A stretch of DNA of 64,000 nt from Enterocola sp045654205 (GCA_045654205.1 JAZOMZ010000017.1:1-64000), one strand, 5' to 3'; counted from the first letter of the stretch, positions 53,955-62,437 are shown. Translations and numbers: made by a program. The notes: a model not told the origin generated them from the sequence alone.

Positions 53955-55281
53955 GATAGGTGGTATTCACCCAAATGACAATAAACTTACTGCTCACAAG
54001 CCAATTGTAACGTTGGCTACGCCAAAGGAAGCTATTTTTCCTCTTGAGCAACATATTGGAGCACCTGCAAAACCTATAGTTGCTGTAGGTGACAGAGTAA
54101 AAACTGGTCAAATGATAGCAGAAGCTGCTGGTTTTGTATCTTCTCCTGTACATAGTTCTGTTACTGGCACAGTGACCAAAATCGCAGAATACTCAGATAC
54201 TCAAGGCTTTACCAAACAAGCTATTTACATAAAAGCAGAAGAGAAAGACGAATGGGCAGATGGCATTATTTTGTCTGATAAACTTGAAAAAAATTGTTCT
54301 TTAGAGCCTAAAGAAATTATCAAAAAAATAGCAGACGCTGGTATCGTGGGTCTTGGCGGAGCTTGTTTCCCAACTCACGTGAAACTTACCCCTCCTGCAG
54401 ATTGCAAAATTGATAGTCTTATTATCAACGCTGTAGAATGTGAACCATATCTTACTCACAATCACAGACTTATGCTAGAAAAAGCAGGCGAAGTGATTAT
54501 TGGTACACGCCTAATAATGAAGGCTCTTGGCATTGATAAAGCATATATTGGCATCGAAAGCAACAAGATGGACGCAGTAAACACCCTAAGAGAAACTGCT
54601 GAAAAACTTAGCGATTTCGTACATATTATAGAGGTAGTGCCACTAAAAATGAAGTATCCTCAAGGTAGTGAAAAGCACCTTATTCAAGCCCTAACAGGCA
54701 GAGAAGTAAAAAGCGGTGCAATTCCTGCTTCTGTGGGTGTAGTGGTACAAAACGTAGGCACAGCGTTTGCCGTTTATGAGGCTGTTCAGTATGGCAAACC
54801 TCTTATCGACCTGTTTATGACCGTTACAGGCAAGAGCATGACCGAGGGCGGCAACTTCAGAGTGCGCATGGGTACTTCTATGAAAGAGGTGCTAGATATG
54901 GTAGGTGGCATTCCTGCTGACGCAGAAAAAGTGATTGGCGGTGGTCCTATGATGGGACGTTGTATTTCAAATATCGACACCCCAATTACCAAAAGAAGTT
55001 CTGCAATTCTTTGCCTTGAAAAGCAAGAAACTGTTCGTGAAGACGTTTTAGATTGCATCAGATGTGGAAAATGTATGGGCACTTGCCCTATGGGTCTAGA
55101 ACCTTATCTTCTAGCAAAACTTACAGAAATTGAAGACTGGAGTGAACTAGAAGAACACTATGTAATGGACTGTATAGAATGTGGTTGTTGTACATTCACC
55201 TGCCCTTCTCACAGACCTTTGTTGGACTATGTCCGTTATGGTAAATTTAAAGTTGGAACAATAATTCGTAATAGAAAATGA
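53941..55281 (+). CDS. rnfC: Electron transport complex subunit RnfC
   Basis: This 446-residue membrane-associated subunit holds the NADH/FMN binding domain and two 4Fe-4S clusters in C-I-R-C-G-K-C-M-G-T-C-P and C-I-E-C-G-C-C-T-F-T-C-P near the C-terminus. G-L-G-G-A-C-F-P near 140 marks the Nqo1-like NADH and FMN site. It overlaps both rnfB and rnfD. Confidence 0.96.
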   Translation: MKTFKIGGIHPNDNKLTAHKPIVTLATPKEAIFPLEQHIGAPAKPIVAVGDRVKTGQMIAEAAGFVSSPVHSSVTGTVTKIAEYSDTQGFTKQAIYIKAEEKDEWADGIILSDKLEKNCSLEPKEIIKKIADAGIVGLGGACFPTHVKLTPPADCKIDSLIINAVECEPYLTHNHRLMLEKAGEVIIGTRLIMKALGIDKAYIGIESNKMDAVNTLRETAEKLSDFVHIIEVVPLKMKYPQGSEKHLIQALTGREVKSGAIPASVGVVVQNVGTAFAVYEAVQYGKPLIDLFMTVTGKSMTEGGNFRVRMGTSMKEVLDMVGGIPADAEKVIGGGPMMGRCISNIDTPITKRSSAILCLEKQETVREDVLDCIRCGKCMGTCPMGLEPYLLAKLTEIEDWSELEEHYVMDCIECGCCTFTCPSHRPLLDYVRYGKFKVGTIIRNRK

Positions 55282-56237
55282 GTAATTATACTGTAGCACC
55301 TGCTCCACACGTTCACGGTGGCGATTCTGTAAAAAAGAATATGCTTAACGTTATCATTGCACTAATGCCTGCATATTTGGCTGGTATTTGGTACTTTGGT
55401 GTGGGAGCATTAGTAGTTTCATGTGTAGCAATGGCCTCATGTGTGGCGTTTGAATGGCTAATTTCTAAGTTTTTACTTAAAAAACAACCACAAATCAACG
55501 ACCTTTCTGCACTTTTAACTGGTCTTTTACTAGGTATGAACCTACCTTCTTCACTTGAATGGTGGATGGTTGTCATTGGTTCACTTATTGCAATAGGCAT
55601 TGGTAAAATGAGTTTTGGCGGTCTTGGAAACAACCTTTTCAACCCTGCTCTTGTAGGTCGTGTATTCCTACTTATTTCATTCCCAGCGGCAATGACCACT
55701 TGGCCAATTCCTGCTCCATTTACATTTGATGGTTCTGTAGATGCACTTACTGCGGCTACCCCACTTTCATATATTAAAGAAAGTATTTTCACTACATTTA
55801 CTCATACAGAAATGGCAATGGGTGAAATCGGTGGTAGTTTGGGTGAAACCTCTAGTGTGGCACTTCTTCTAGGTCTTGTTTATCTACTTGCTACTCGCAC
55901 TATTTCTTGGCACATACCTGTGAGTATCATTGGCACAGTTCTTATTTTCACAGGCATTATGCACGGCATAGACCCATGCACATACGCATCTCCACTACTT
56001 CATATCACTTCTGGTGGTCTGCTACTTGGTAGTATTTTCATGGCAACAGACTATGTTACTTCTCCTATGACTAAAACTGGTCAAATCATCTTTGGTGTAG
56101 GCATTGGTCTTATCACCATGGTTATCAGACTTTTCGGTTCATATCCAGAAGGCATTTCATTTGCTATTCTTATAATGAATGCTGTGGTACCATTAATTAA
56201 TCGTTATATTCGTCCTAAACGTTTCGGAGCAAAATGA
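55278..56237 (+). CDS. rnfD: Electron transport complex subunit RnfD
   Basis: This 319-residue integral membrane protein has about eight to nine hydrophobic segments. The covalent FMN site is the Thr in D-A-L-T-A-A-T-P-L-S near 160-168; ApbE, encoded about 5 kb downstream, is the expected flavin transferase. N-P-A-L-V-G-R-V-F-L is another family mark. Confidence 0.96.
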   Translation: MSNYTVAPAPHVHGGDSVKKNMLNVIIALMPAYLAGIWYFGVGALVVSCVAMASCVAFEWLISKFLLKKQPQINDLSALLTGLLLGMNLPSSLEWWMVVIGSLIAIGIGKMSFGGLGNNLFNPALVGRVFLLISFPAAMTTWPIPAPFTFDGSVDALTAATPLSYIKESIFTTFTHTEMAMGEIGGSLGETSSVALLLGLVYLLATRTISWHIPVSIIGTVLIFTGIMHGIDPCTYASPLLHITSGGLLLGSIFMATDYVTSPMTKTGQIIFGVGIGLITMVIRLFGSYPEGISFAILIMNAVVPLINRYIRPKRFGAK

Positions 56238-56863
56238 AAAAGATAGAATCTACATTTATTAATATGTTAGTGTCACTGCTAATGGTTTGTCTAGTTTCTG
56301 CTGGACTCCTTGCTGGTGTTTATGAACTAACAAAGGCAGATATTGCTAAAGCAGAACAAAACAAACAAGAAAATGCGCTTAAAGGCGTGCTTCCTGAGTT
56401 TGACACTATTAAAACCGACAGTATCGAAGGTGCTCCTGTGTTTAAAGCGTTTAAAGACGACCAATATGTGGGTGTGGCAACAATTGCTAGCGCAATGGGC
56501 TTCTCTGACCAAATTATTATTATGGTTGGTTTAGACAAGGCTAACAATATTGTAAACTACGAAGTGCTTTCGCAAAAAGAAACTCCTGGTCTTGGTACAA
56601 AATGTGTGGATTGGTTTAAAAATCAAATCAATGGCAAACGCATAGATACAGACTTTAAGGTAAAACAAGATGGTGGCGATGTGGATGCAATTACAGCTGC
56701 TACAATATCTTCTCGTGCATTCCTTGACGCAGTAGAAAACGCAAGCGAAACTCTTCTACAAGAAGAAGACGATGACACAGACGCAGTAACTTCTGCTACA
56801 GAGCTTGAAGTGGATGGTACTACAGAAGCAACAGAACTAGAAATGGAGGTGACCAATGAATAA
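56234..56863 (+). CDS. rnfG: Electron transport complex subunit RnfG
   Basis: This 209-residue protein has one N-terminal membrane helix (8-30) and an extracytoplasmic FMN-binding domain with the flavin attachment motif D-A-I-T-A-A-T-I-S (Thr157). The C-terminus carries an acidic, Thr-rich tail of about 35 residues (E-E-D-D-D-T onward) that standard RnfG proteins lack. It overlaps rnfE by 8 bp. Confidence 0.94.
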   Translation: MKKIESTFINMLVSLLMVCLVSAGLLAGVYELTKADIAKAEQNKQENALKGVLPEFDTIKTDSIEGAPVFKAFKDDQYVGVATIASAMGFSDQIIIMVGLDKANNIVNYEVLSQKETPGLGTKCVDWFKNQINGKRIDTDFKVKQDGGDVDAITAATISSRAFLDAVENASETLLQEEDDDTDAVTSATELEVDGTTEATELEMEVTNE

Positions 56864-57440
56864 ATTAAAGATACTTTTCAACGGCATTTTAAAAGAGAAC
56901 CCAACGTTCATTCTTTTACTTGGTATGTGTCCAACACTAGCAACAACCACCTCTGCTATCAACGGCATGGGTATGGGTCTTGCTACTGCAAGTGTGCTAT
57001 TGTGCTCAAACACAGTTATTTCACTAGTGAAAAAACTTATTCCAGATAGCGTACGTATTCCTGCATTCATCGTTATTATTGCATCGTTCGTTACTATCGT
57101 GGAACTTTGCTTAAAAGCTTGGGCTCCAGCCATTTCTGACAGTCTTGGTCTGTTTATCCCACTTATTGTGGTAAACTGTATAGTACTTGGTCGTGCAGAA
57201 GCATTTGCGGCTAAAAACTCTGTTTTAGACTCTGCCCTAGATGGTCTTGGCATGGGACTTGGTTTCACTCTTTCACTTACCGTGATTGGTGCTATCAGAG
57301 AGTTCCTAGGCAGTGGACATATCTTCAATATTAGCATTTACCCAGAAGATTATGGTATGCTAATATTCATTTTGGCTCCTGGTGCTTTCATAGTATTAGG
57401 TTTATTAATGGCAACTATTCAACACCTTAAAAATAAATAA
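56856..57440 (+). CDS. rnfE: Electron transport complex subunit RnfE
   Basis: This 194-residue membrane protein has six hydrophobic helices and the E-N-P family motif near residue 14, followed by L-L-G-M-C-P-T-L-A with the cluster-binding cysteine. It pairs with RnfA to form the membrane core holding a 2Fe-2S cluster. Confidence 0.96.
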   Translation: MNKLKILFNGILKENPTFILLLGMCPTLATTTSAINGMGMGLATASVLLCSNTVISLVKKLIPDSVRIPAFIVIIASFVTIVELCLKAWAPAISDSLGLFIPLIVVNCIVLGRAEAFAAKNSVLDSALDGLGMGLGFTLSLTVIGAIREFLGSGHIFNISIYPEDYGMLIFILAPGAFIVLGLLMATIQHLKNK

Positions 57441-57442
57441 TT

Positions 57443-58015
57443 ATGAGTTACTTTCTAATATTTATTTCTGCAGTTTTTGTAAATAATATTGTGCTATCTC
57501 AATTCCTTGGGATTTGCCCTTTCCTTGGTGTTTCTAAAAAACTAGACACAGCTGTGGGTATGAGTGCGGCAGTGGCATTTGTTATGGTGCTTGCTACACT
57601 TTGCACATTCCTTATTCAAAACTATGTGCTAGTGCCTCTAGAAATAGGATTTATGCAAACTATTGTATATATCCTTGTAATTGCGGCTCTTGTGCAAATG
57701 ATAGAAATCATCTTAAAGAAGATTTCTCCTGCACTATATCAAGCATTAGGGGTGTTCCTACCTCTTATCACCACAAACTGTACTATTTTAGGTGTTGCAA
57801 TTTTAGTAATTCAAAAGAATTTCTCTCTTATCGAGAGTCTATTCTTTGCACTTTCTACCTCAATAGGTTTTGGACTTGCTCTTATCCTATTTGCAGGACT
57901 ACGTGAACAACTTCGTTTTTCATCACTTCCTAAAGCAATGCAAGGCACACCAATTGCTCTTATCGTAGCTGGTCTGCTTGCCATGGCGTTTATGGGATTT
58001 TCAGGGGTAGCGTAA
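57443..58015 (+). CDS. rnfA: Electron transport complex subunit RnfA
   Basis: This 190-residue membrane protein has six helices and is homologous to RnfE in inverted topology. Marks are N-N-I-V-L-S-Q-F-L-G-I-C-P-F-L-G near 13-28 and T-T-N-C-T-I-L-G-V-A near 108. It is the last rnf gene. Confidence 0.96.
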   Translation: MSYFLIFISAVFVNNIVLSQFLGICPFLGVSKKLDTAVGMSAAVAFVMVLATLCTFLIQNYVLVPLEIGFMQTIVYILVIAALVQMIEIILKKISPALYQALGVFLPLITTNCTILGVAILVIQKNFSLIESLFFALSTSIGFGLALILFAGLREQLRFSSLPKAMQGTPIALIVAGLLAMAFMGFSGVA

Positions 58016-58035
58016 CGTATTTATATAAATTGTAG

Positions 58036-58055
58036 GGACACTGCGTGCAGTGTCC
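58036..58055. repeat. Hairpin repeat after rnfA
   Basis: GGACACTG and CAGTGTCC form a perfect 8-bp stem with a 4-base loop. With no T-run it looks more like a dispersed REP-type palindrome than a terminator. Confidence 0.6.
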
Positions 58056-58081
58056 GTAATTAAATTTCGCAAATATTTATA

Positions 58082-58705
58082 ATGGAAAACATATTAAAAT
58101 ATTTCAAAGGGCTGAGCGAGGAGCAAATCTCACAATTTAAACAATTGGAAGCTCTTTATACCGATTGGAACTCAAAAATCAATGTTATTTCACGCAAAGA
58201 CATTGACAAACTATACCTACATCACGTGCTTCACAGCATGGTGATTGGCAAAATTTTGCCTTTCCAAGACGGAAGCAAAATCATAGACATAGGCACAGGC
58301 GGTGGTTTCCCTGGTATTCCATTAGCTATCCTATTCCCAAATTGCGAGTTTACCCTACTCGATTCTGTTGGTAAAAAGATAAAAGTTGCTTCTGAAGTAG
58401 CTAACGCAATTGGTCTTAAAAATGTTCGTTTTGTAAACGACCGCATGGAAAACGAAAAAGGACTTTATGATTTTGCAGTAAGTCGTGCTGCAATGAACTT
58501 GACAGACCTTGTAAAAGTTTGCAAGAAAAACATTAGCAAAACTGACAAAAATGCTCTTCCAAACGGTCTTATCTGCCTAAAAGGCGGCGAAATGACAGAA
58601 GAACTTAAGCCATACAAAAAACTTGCTACTGTTTACGAACTTACAGAGTTCTACAAAGAAGAATATTTCCAAACCAAAAAAGCAGTGTACCTGCCACTAC
58701 GTTAG
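58082..58705 (+). CDS. rsmG: 16S rRNA (guanine-N7) methyltransferase RsmG
   Basis: This 207-residue SAM-dependent methyltransferase modifies G527 of 16S rRNA. The SAM motif is D-I-G-T-G-G-G-F-P-G-I-P near 69-80, and N-V-I-S-R-K-D near 34-40 and S-R-A near 137 are family marks. A TTAGGAG unit lies directly after its stop. Confidence 0.94.
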   Translation: MENILKYFKGLSEEQISQFKQLEALYTDWNSKINVISRKDIDKLYLHHVLHSMVIGKILPFQDGSKIIDIGTGGGFPGIPLAILFPNCEFTLLDSVGKKIKVASEVANAIGLKNVRFVNDRMENEKGLYDFAVSRAAMNLTDLVKVCKKNISKTDKNALPNGLICLKGGEMTEELKPYKKLATVYELTEFYKEEYFQTKKAVYLPLR

Positions 58706-58714
58706 TTAGGAGTT

Positions 58715-59353
58715 ATGCAAGTTAAAACATTTGTAACCAACCCGCTTCAAGAAAATACATATTTGCTAATAGACGAGGAAAGCAAAAAATGTGTGGTAGT
58801 AGATGCTGGATTTTTGTTTGACTACGAAGAAGAAGAATTTAGCAAATACTTGGCAGATAATGCTTTGGAACTTGTTGGTATCCTTAATACTCACCTTCAC
58901 CTAGACCACTGTTTTGGCAACGATTTTCTTTATAAAAAATATGGTTTAAAGGCAAAAGCCGATAAAAAAGATGAGAGCAACCTAAATATGCTTAAATCGT
59001 ACGCACAAGTGTTTGGTATCCCTTACAATGGCGATGTGCAAGGGCTTGATTCTTACCTAAATGACGGTGATGAAATTACATTTGGAAAAACTAGTCTGAA
59101 AGTTATTTCTGTGCCAGGCCATAGCGCAGGCGGAGTTGGTTTTTACAACGAAAAAGATGGTATTTTAATCATTGGCGACAGCCTTTTTAAAGGTAGTATT
59201 GGTCGTACAGACCTACCTGGAGGCGATTATGCCACTCTTATTTCATCGCTTACCAAGAAAATTATGACCCTACCAGAAAACACCATTGTTTATCCAGGTC
59301 ATGGTCCTTCTACCACCATCGCCTTTGAAAAACAATACAATCCATATTTATAA
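58715..59353 (+). CDS. MBL-fold metallo-hydrolase (glyoxalase II-like)
   Basis: This 212-residue metallo-beta-lactamase-fold protein has the metal-binding motif T-H-L-H-L-D-H near 59-65, with further ligands in P-G-H-S-A-G near 135 and G-D-S-L-F near 156, and a C-terminal G-H-G-P. It is close to hydroxyacylglutathione hydrolase-like thioesterases found throughout Bacteroidetes. The substrate is unknown. A heptamer TTAGGAG lies just before the ATG and could serve as a ribosome site by chance. Confidence 0.9.
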   Translation: MQVKTFVTNPLQENTYLLIDEESKKCVVVDAGFLFDYEEEEFSKYLADNALELVGILNTHLHLDHCFGNDFLYKKYGLKAKADKKDESNLNMLKSYAQVFGIPYNGDVQGLDSYLNDGDEITFGKTSLKVISVPGHSAGGVGFYNEKDGILIIGDSLFKGSIGRTDLPGGDYATLISSLTKKIMTLPENTIVYPGHGPSTTIAFEKQYNPYL

Positions 59354-59356
59354 ATT

Positions 59357-59641
59357 ATGAATTTCACAGGATTAATCATTGGTATTGCCACATTTCTGAT
59401 AATAGGACTATTTCATCCTATTGTAATAAAAGCAGAATATTATCTAGGCACTAAATGTTGGTGGATGTTTGCCCTAGCAGGCATTATCTTCATAGTTTTA
59501 TCTATTCTAATAGAAAATATCATACTTTCTACTATACTTGGCGTCTTCGGATTTTCTTCTTTTTGGAGCATCCTAGAACTCTTCGAACAAAAGAAACGTG
59601 TAGAAAAAGGTTGGTTTCCCAAAAATCCCAAAAGAAATTAG
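59357..59641 (+). CDS. DUF4491 family membrane protein
   Basis: This 94-residue protein has three hydrophobic helices (about 4-22, 33-50 and 53-70) and a basic tail ending in G-W-F-P-K-N-P. F-H-P-I-V-I-K-A-E-Y-Y is typical of DUF4491, which is conserved in Bacteroidales. The function is unknown. It is 3 bp from the hydrolase gene, so they are cotranscribed. Confidence 0.88.
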   Translation: MNFTGLIIGIATFLIIGLFHPIVIKAEYYLGTKCWWMFALAGIIFIVLSILIENIILSTILGVFGFSSFWSILELFEQKKRVEKGWFPKNPKRN

Positions 59642-59707
59642 TCACTAATTTTCCGACTCGTCTAGCAAAAATTTTCCTTTATCGTATGATTTTTCAACAT
59701 TTTGTTG

Positions 59708-59795
59708 TATTTTTGTAGTGTAAACAAGATATGAATACGTTGTGGTTCAAGCGAAAGCGCGATACTTGCTTAGACGATTCATATCTTGTTTATTT
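59708..59795 (+). ncRNA. Candidate small RNA or structured convergent terminator
   Basis: A -7 box TATTTTTG (59708-59715) lies seven bases before one arm of a perfect 15-bp inverted repeat (59722-59736 and 59777-59791). The 40-base loop contains its own fold: a short CAAG/CTTG stem around a GCGAAAGC tetraloop-like hairpin. The outer stem is followed by ATTTTAT. It could be an independent RNA of about 70 bases or a bidirectional terminator between the convergent DUF4491 gene and the next gene, whose stop codon it overlaps. Confidence 0.4.
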
Positions 59796-60317
59796 TATAT
59801 CTATACTATTAACAGAGTATTGCACATGTTTATTATTAGTTTTGATACCAATAGTTAATTTAACCATGAAATTAAGATATTCATATTCATCATTCTCAAA
59901 TTTATAGTATAGTATAAGCATTTGCTTATAACCATTCTTCTTCTGGGTCCCATTTTTAGGAAAATCAAATTCTATATTATTGTCTATTGATCTTGCATTT
60001 TTCACCACATCGTACAAATACTTTACAGCGTAAACAGATTGCCATTTCTTTACAGCTGCATTTTTTGTTTTCTTATCGCTCTCATTTTTAACAATATGAA
60101 TCTTTGCTTGCCAAAAATCATTAAAGATATAATTACTATTAACTTCTCTCTGTAAGCGTCTCCACAATTCATTATAATACGCAATCACTAATTCTCTTCT
60201 TTCATTGATTGCATCTTTTCTAGTTGGGATACCTTCTATAAATTCTGGTAAAATAATGTTTTGTAATGTAGCAATTTTAGTTTCTTCCATAAATTGAAAA
60301 ACATTAGAATTAGACAT
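59790..60317 (-). CDS. Hypothetical protein
   Basis: This 175-residue protein has no signal peptide or membrane segment. I do not recognise its family. The N-terminal half is helical (about 25-90) with many charged residues and the C-terminal half is strand-rich. It is a single gene with its own -7 box at 60353-60360, flanked on both sides by structured intergenic sequence, which suggests an isolated insertion relative to neighbouring operons. Confidence 0.65.
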   Translation of the reverse strand: MSNSNVFQFMEETKIATLQNIILPEFIEGIPTRKDAINERRELVIAYYNELWRRLQREVNSNYIFNDFWQAKIHIVKNESDKKTKNAAVKKWQSVYAVKYLYDVVKNARSIDNNIEFDFPKNGTQKKNGYKQMLILYYKFENDEYEYLNFMVKLTIGIKTNNKHVQYSVNSIDIK

Positions 60318-60352
60318 TTTGGTGTGAGGAGCACCGATTAATTAACACAATA

Positions 60353-60360
60353 CAAAGATA
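60353..60360 (-). promoter_or_regulatory. -7 box for the hypothetical gene
   Basis: TATCTTTG on the minus strand fits TAnnTTTG and lies 36 bases before the ATG at 60317. Confidence 0.55.
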
Positions 60361-60452
60361 GTAATTTTATGGAATATAACAGAAGTGATGCTTAAAATTT
60401 ATCAATCCATACTCGCTGGTATTAAAAATTCTCGCAGTACTCTGTAGGTGCT

Positions 60453-60480
60453 GGGTGCGCTTCACGTGTGAAACGCACCC
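60453..60480. repeat. REP-type hairpin and repeat-rich intergenic stretch
   Basis: Two 13-base arms (60453-60465 and 60468-60480) pair with one mismatch around CACGTG. The region up to 60580 also holds the TTATTCGCTACGCTCAT start of the 46-bp repeats (about 60508-60525), an AGGTAAATT/AATTTACCT inverted pair and a CTCGGCATTGCTAAA segment like one near 32640. No gene is seen in 60361-60586. Confidence 0.7.
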
Positions 60481-60586
60481 ACCGACATCTGCGAACTATA
60501 GGTAAATTATTCGCTACGCTCATGAAACAGGCTTCGTCTCGGCATTGCTAAATAAATTTACCTCTGCTCTCGACTCGCACTATTTT

Positions 60587-61447
60587 CTAACGCAATACTG
60601 CACGCACAGATAGACCACAGAGGCGAGGATAGCCGTCCGAATCGAAGTTGCCCGAACCGAAGTAAAGCTCATACGCTTGGTCCGAGTATTCCCCACCAAG
60701 CGAACTACTCCAGTAACCGCCGTAAAAACCCGCATTGATCCTACTCGAATCACTGAGATAGCCAGCAGCAGGCAAGAATATGCTGTTACCGTTTATTTTT
60801 GAGGTCACTTTATAACCTTTTACACCAGTATGTGTGGTCCATATCCAAGTTGTATAAGAAGAATTTCTTAACTCATCTTGTTCAGCTTTTGTTGGCATAC
60901 GCCAAGAAGAACCCCAGTTTACATATGCCGCATCGTCTGTTAAATCTAGTGTAATTTTACCATCACCAATAAACTCACCATATTCATTATACCAAACAGC
61001 ATCAGTTTGACGATCAGCAAATGTATATTTATTAACATCAATCCATGAAGACATTCCATCGTTCATCCATTTATAGGTGCTCCAATTGTATGTAGATTTT
61101 CTAGAAGTTTCTCCCCAAGCAAAGTAATCACCGTAATCTTTAGGAGAGTCTGCACCCACATTCATAGTAGCCCATTTAGTACCACTAGGAAGACCTAAAT
61201 CAACCCAATCATGACCATTTGCGACACCAGAAGAGTCTGTACCGTCATCTGGTTTTACAGGCGGAACAACAGGGTCATCATCTGGGTCTGTAGCTACATC
61301 TTCAAAATCGATATATGATACTTCTGAAGCTAAAACCTCAATTCGCGTTCCATCCAATTTATGAACACACAATTTCTTCTGTGCTATAGCAAATAACGAT
61401 ACCACTAGCAAAGACATTAATAACAAAGTAAACTTTTTCATAAGCAT
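60587..61447 (-). CDS. FISUMP/Fib_succ_major-type secreted protein
   Basis: This 286-residue protein has an N-terminal signal peptide (about 3-22), a short strand-rich segment, a Pro/Asp-rich linker near 55-75, and a C-terminal C-type-lectin-like FISUMP domain with D-W-V-D-L-G-L-P-S-G-T-K-W-A-T near 80-95 and W-R-M-P-T-K-A-E near 182. The last 55 residues (G-G-Y-W-S-S-S to L-S-V-R-A-V-L-R) resemble the variable end of retroelement-diversified proteins. The coding DNA there is visibly richer in G and C than the rest of the gene. Two ATGs (61447 and 61441) are possible starts. It lies 19 bp after apbE. Confidence 0.85.
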   Translation of the reverse strand: MLMKKFTLLLMSLLVVSLFAIAQKKLCVHKLDGTRIEVLASEVSYIDFEDVATDPDDDPVVPPVKPDDGTDSSGVANGHDWVDLGLPSGTKWATMNVGADSPKDYGDYFAWGETSRKSTYNWSTYKWMNDGMSSWIDVNKYTFADRQTDAVWYNEYGEFIGDGKITLDLTDDAAYVNWGSSWRMPTKAEQDELRNSSYTTWIWTTHTGVKGYKVTSKINGNSIFLPAAGYLSDSSRINAGFYGGYWSSSLGGEYSDQAYELYFGSGNFDSDGYPRLCGLSVRAVLR

Positions 61448-61466
61448 ATTATTTTTTTATAAATTT

Positions 61467-62387
61467 CTATTTATACTGCAAATAGGTTTCTACACCCCAC
61501 TTATTGATTACTGTAGAGTCAGAGATTACCATGGCGGCTGTAGCAAAGGCATCGGCTACCATGCAGGTTGGTGCAATGATGGTGGCACTCACTATATTGT
61601 TTACGGCAGGGCGACCGGTGCGAGGGTCTATTGTGTGGCCTACCATACCTTCTTCTGTTTGATAGTTTTGTCTATAGTTGCCAGATGTGGCCACTGCACA
61701 ATCTGTTACTTCCAATATCTCTGCCATAGCATTGCCAGCTTCGCTTTGAGGTGTGCTCACCCCTATTCTCCACTTTGTTCCATTTGGATTCACACCACCT
61801 ACGACCAACTCTCCACCTATATCTACCATAAAGTTTTCACATCCCATAGAGCGCAGATATTCTGCCACAAGGTCGCAACCATAGCCTTTGGCAATAGCAG
61901 AAGCATCCAACATCACACGAGGGTCTGATTTCACCACCTTACCATCTTCAATCCAAACCTTTTCGTAACCCACAAACTGCTTAATGCTATCAATTTCTGC
62001 TTCAGAAAGCCATTTTTTGTCGCTAGAAGGATCGAAACCAAATCCCCAAGCATTCACCAGCGGAGCCACAGTAATATCAAACGCACCATCTGTAATGCGA
62101 GAAATTTCCATTGCTTTGGTGAACATATTGGTAAACAAGGTATCCAAAACCACTTCCTCATTAGCGTTTATCTTTGATATAACAGAATTCTTATTAAATG
62201 TAGAAAGCGAATTATTCACCCCATTCATCACCTCGAGCATACCAAGCGAAAGGTCTTCGTTAGACTGATACGTAATGGCATAATAAGTGCCAAAAATTTT
62301 GCCTACAGATTTGCGGTATTCAGGAGTTTTATTATTACATGAAATAAGGGCAAATGCCAATAGTAGAGTTACAAGTATGTTCTTCAT
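61467..62387 (-). CDS. apbE: FAD:protein FMN transferase (ApbE)
   Basis: This 306-residue lipoprotein (lipobox L-I-S-C, Cys17) attaches FMN to Thr of RnfD and RnfG. Marks are G-T-Y-Y-A-I-T-Y-Q near 36, A-S-A-I-A-K-G-Y-G-C-D near 162 and H-T-I-D-P-R-T-G-R-P near 245. The open frame extends to a TTG overlapping the -7 box, so the ATG at 62387 is used. Its nearness to the rnf operon fits its role, although a gene pair and an RNA-like region lie between. Confidence 0.94.
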   Translation of the reverse strand: MKNILVTLLLAFALISCNNKTPEYRKSVGKIFGTYYAITYQSNEDLSLGMLEVMNGVNNSLSTFNKNSVISKINANEEVVLDTLFTNMFTKAMEISRITDGAFDITVAPLVNAWGFGFDPSSDKKWLSEAEIDSIKQFVGYEKVWIEDGKVVKSDPRVMLDASAIAKGYGCDLVAEYLRSMGCENFMVDIGGELVVGGVNPNGTKWRIGVSTPQSEAGNAMAEILEVTDCAVATSGNYRQNYQTEEGMVGHTIDPRTGRPAVNNIVSATIIAPTCMVADAFATAAMVISDSTVINKWGVETYLQYK

Positions 62388-62405
62388 TTTTGTGAAAATT
62401 TTATG

Positions 62406-62437
62406 CAAAGGTACACAAAATTTAATTAAATTTGCAA
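62406..62437 (-). promoter_or_regulatory. Promoter of apbE
   Basis: On the minus strand TTG (62435-62437), 21 bases, then TACCTTTG (62406-62413). It overlaps the divergent promoter of the antiporter gene. The leader is about 15 bases. Confidence 0.65.
62427..62434 (+). promoter_or_regulatory. -7 box for the CaCA antiporter gene
   Basis: TAAATTTG on the plus strand lies 20 bases before the ATG at 62455. It sits between the two elements of the apbE promoter on the other strand. Confidence 0.55.
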
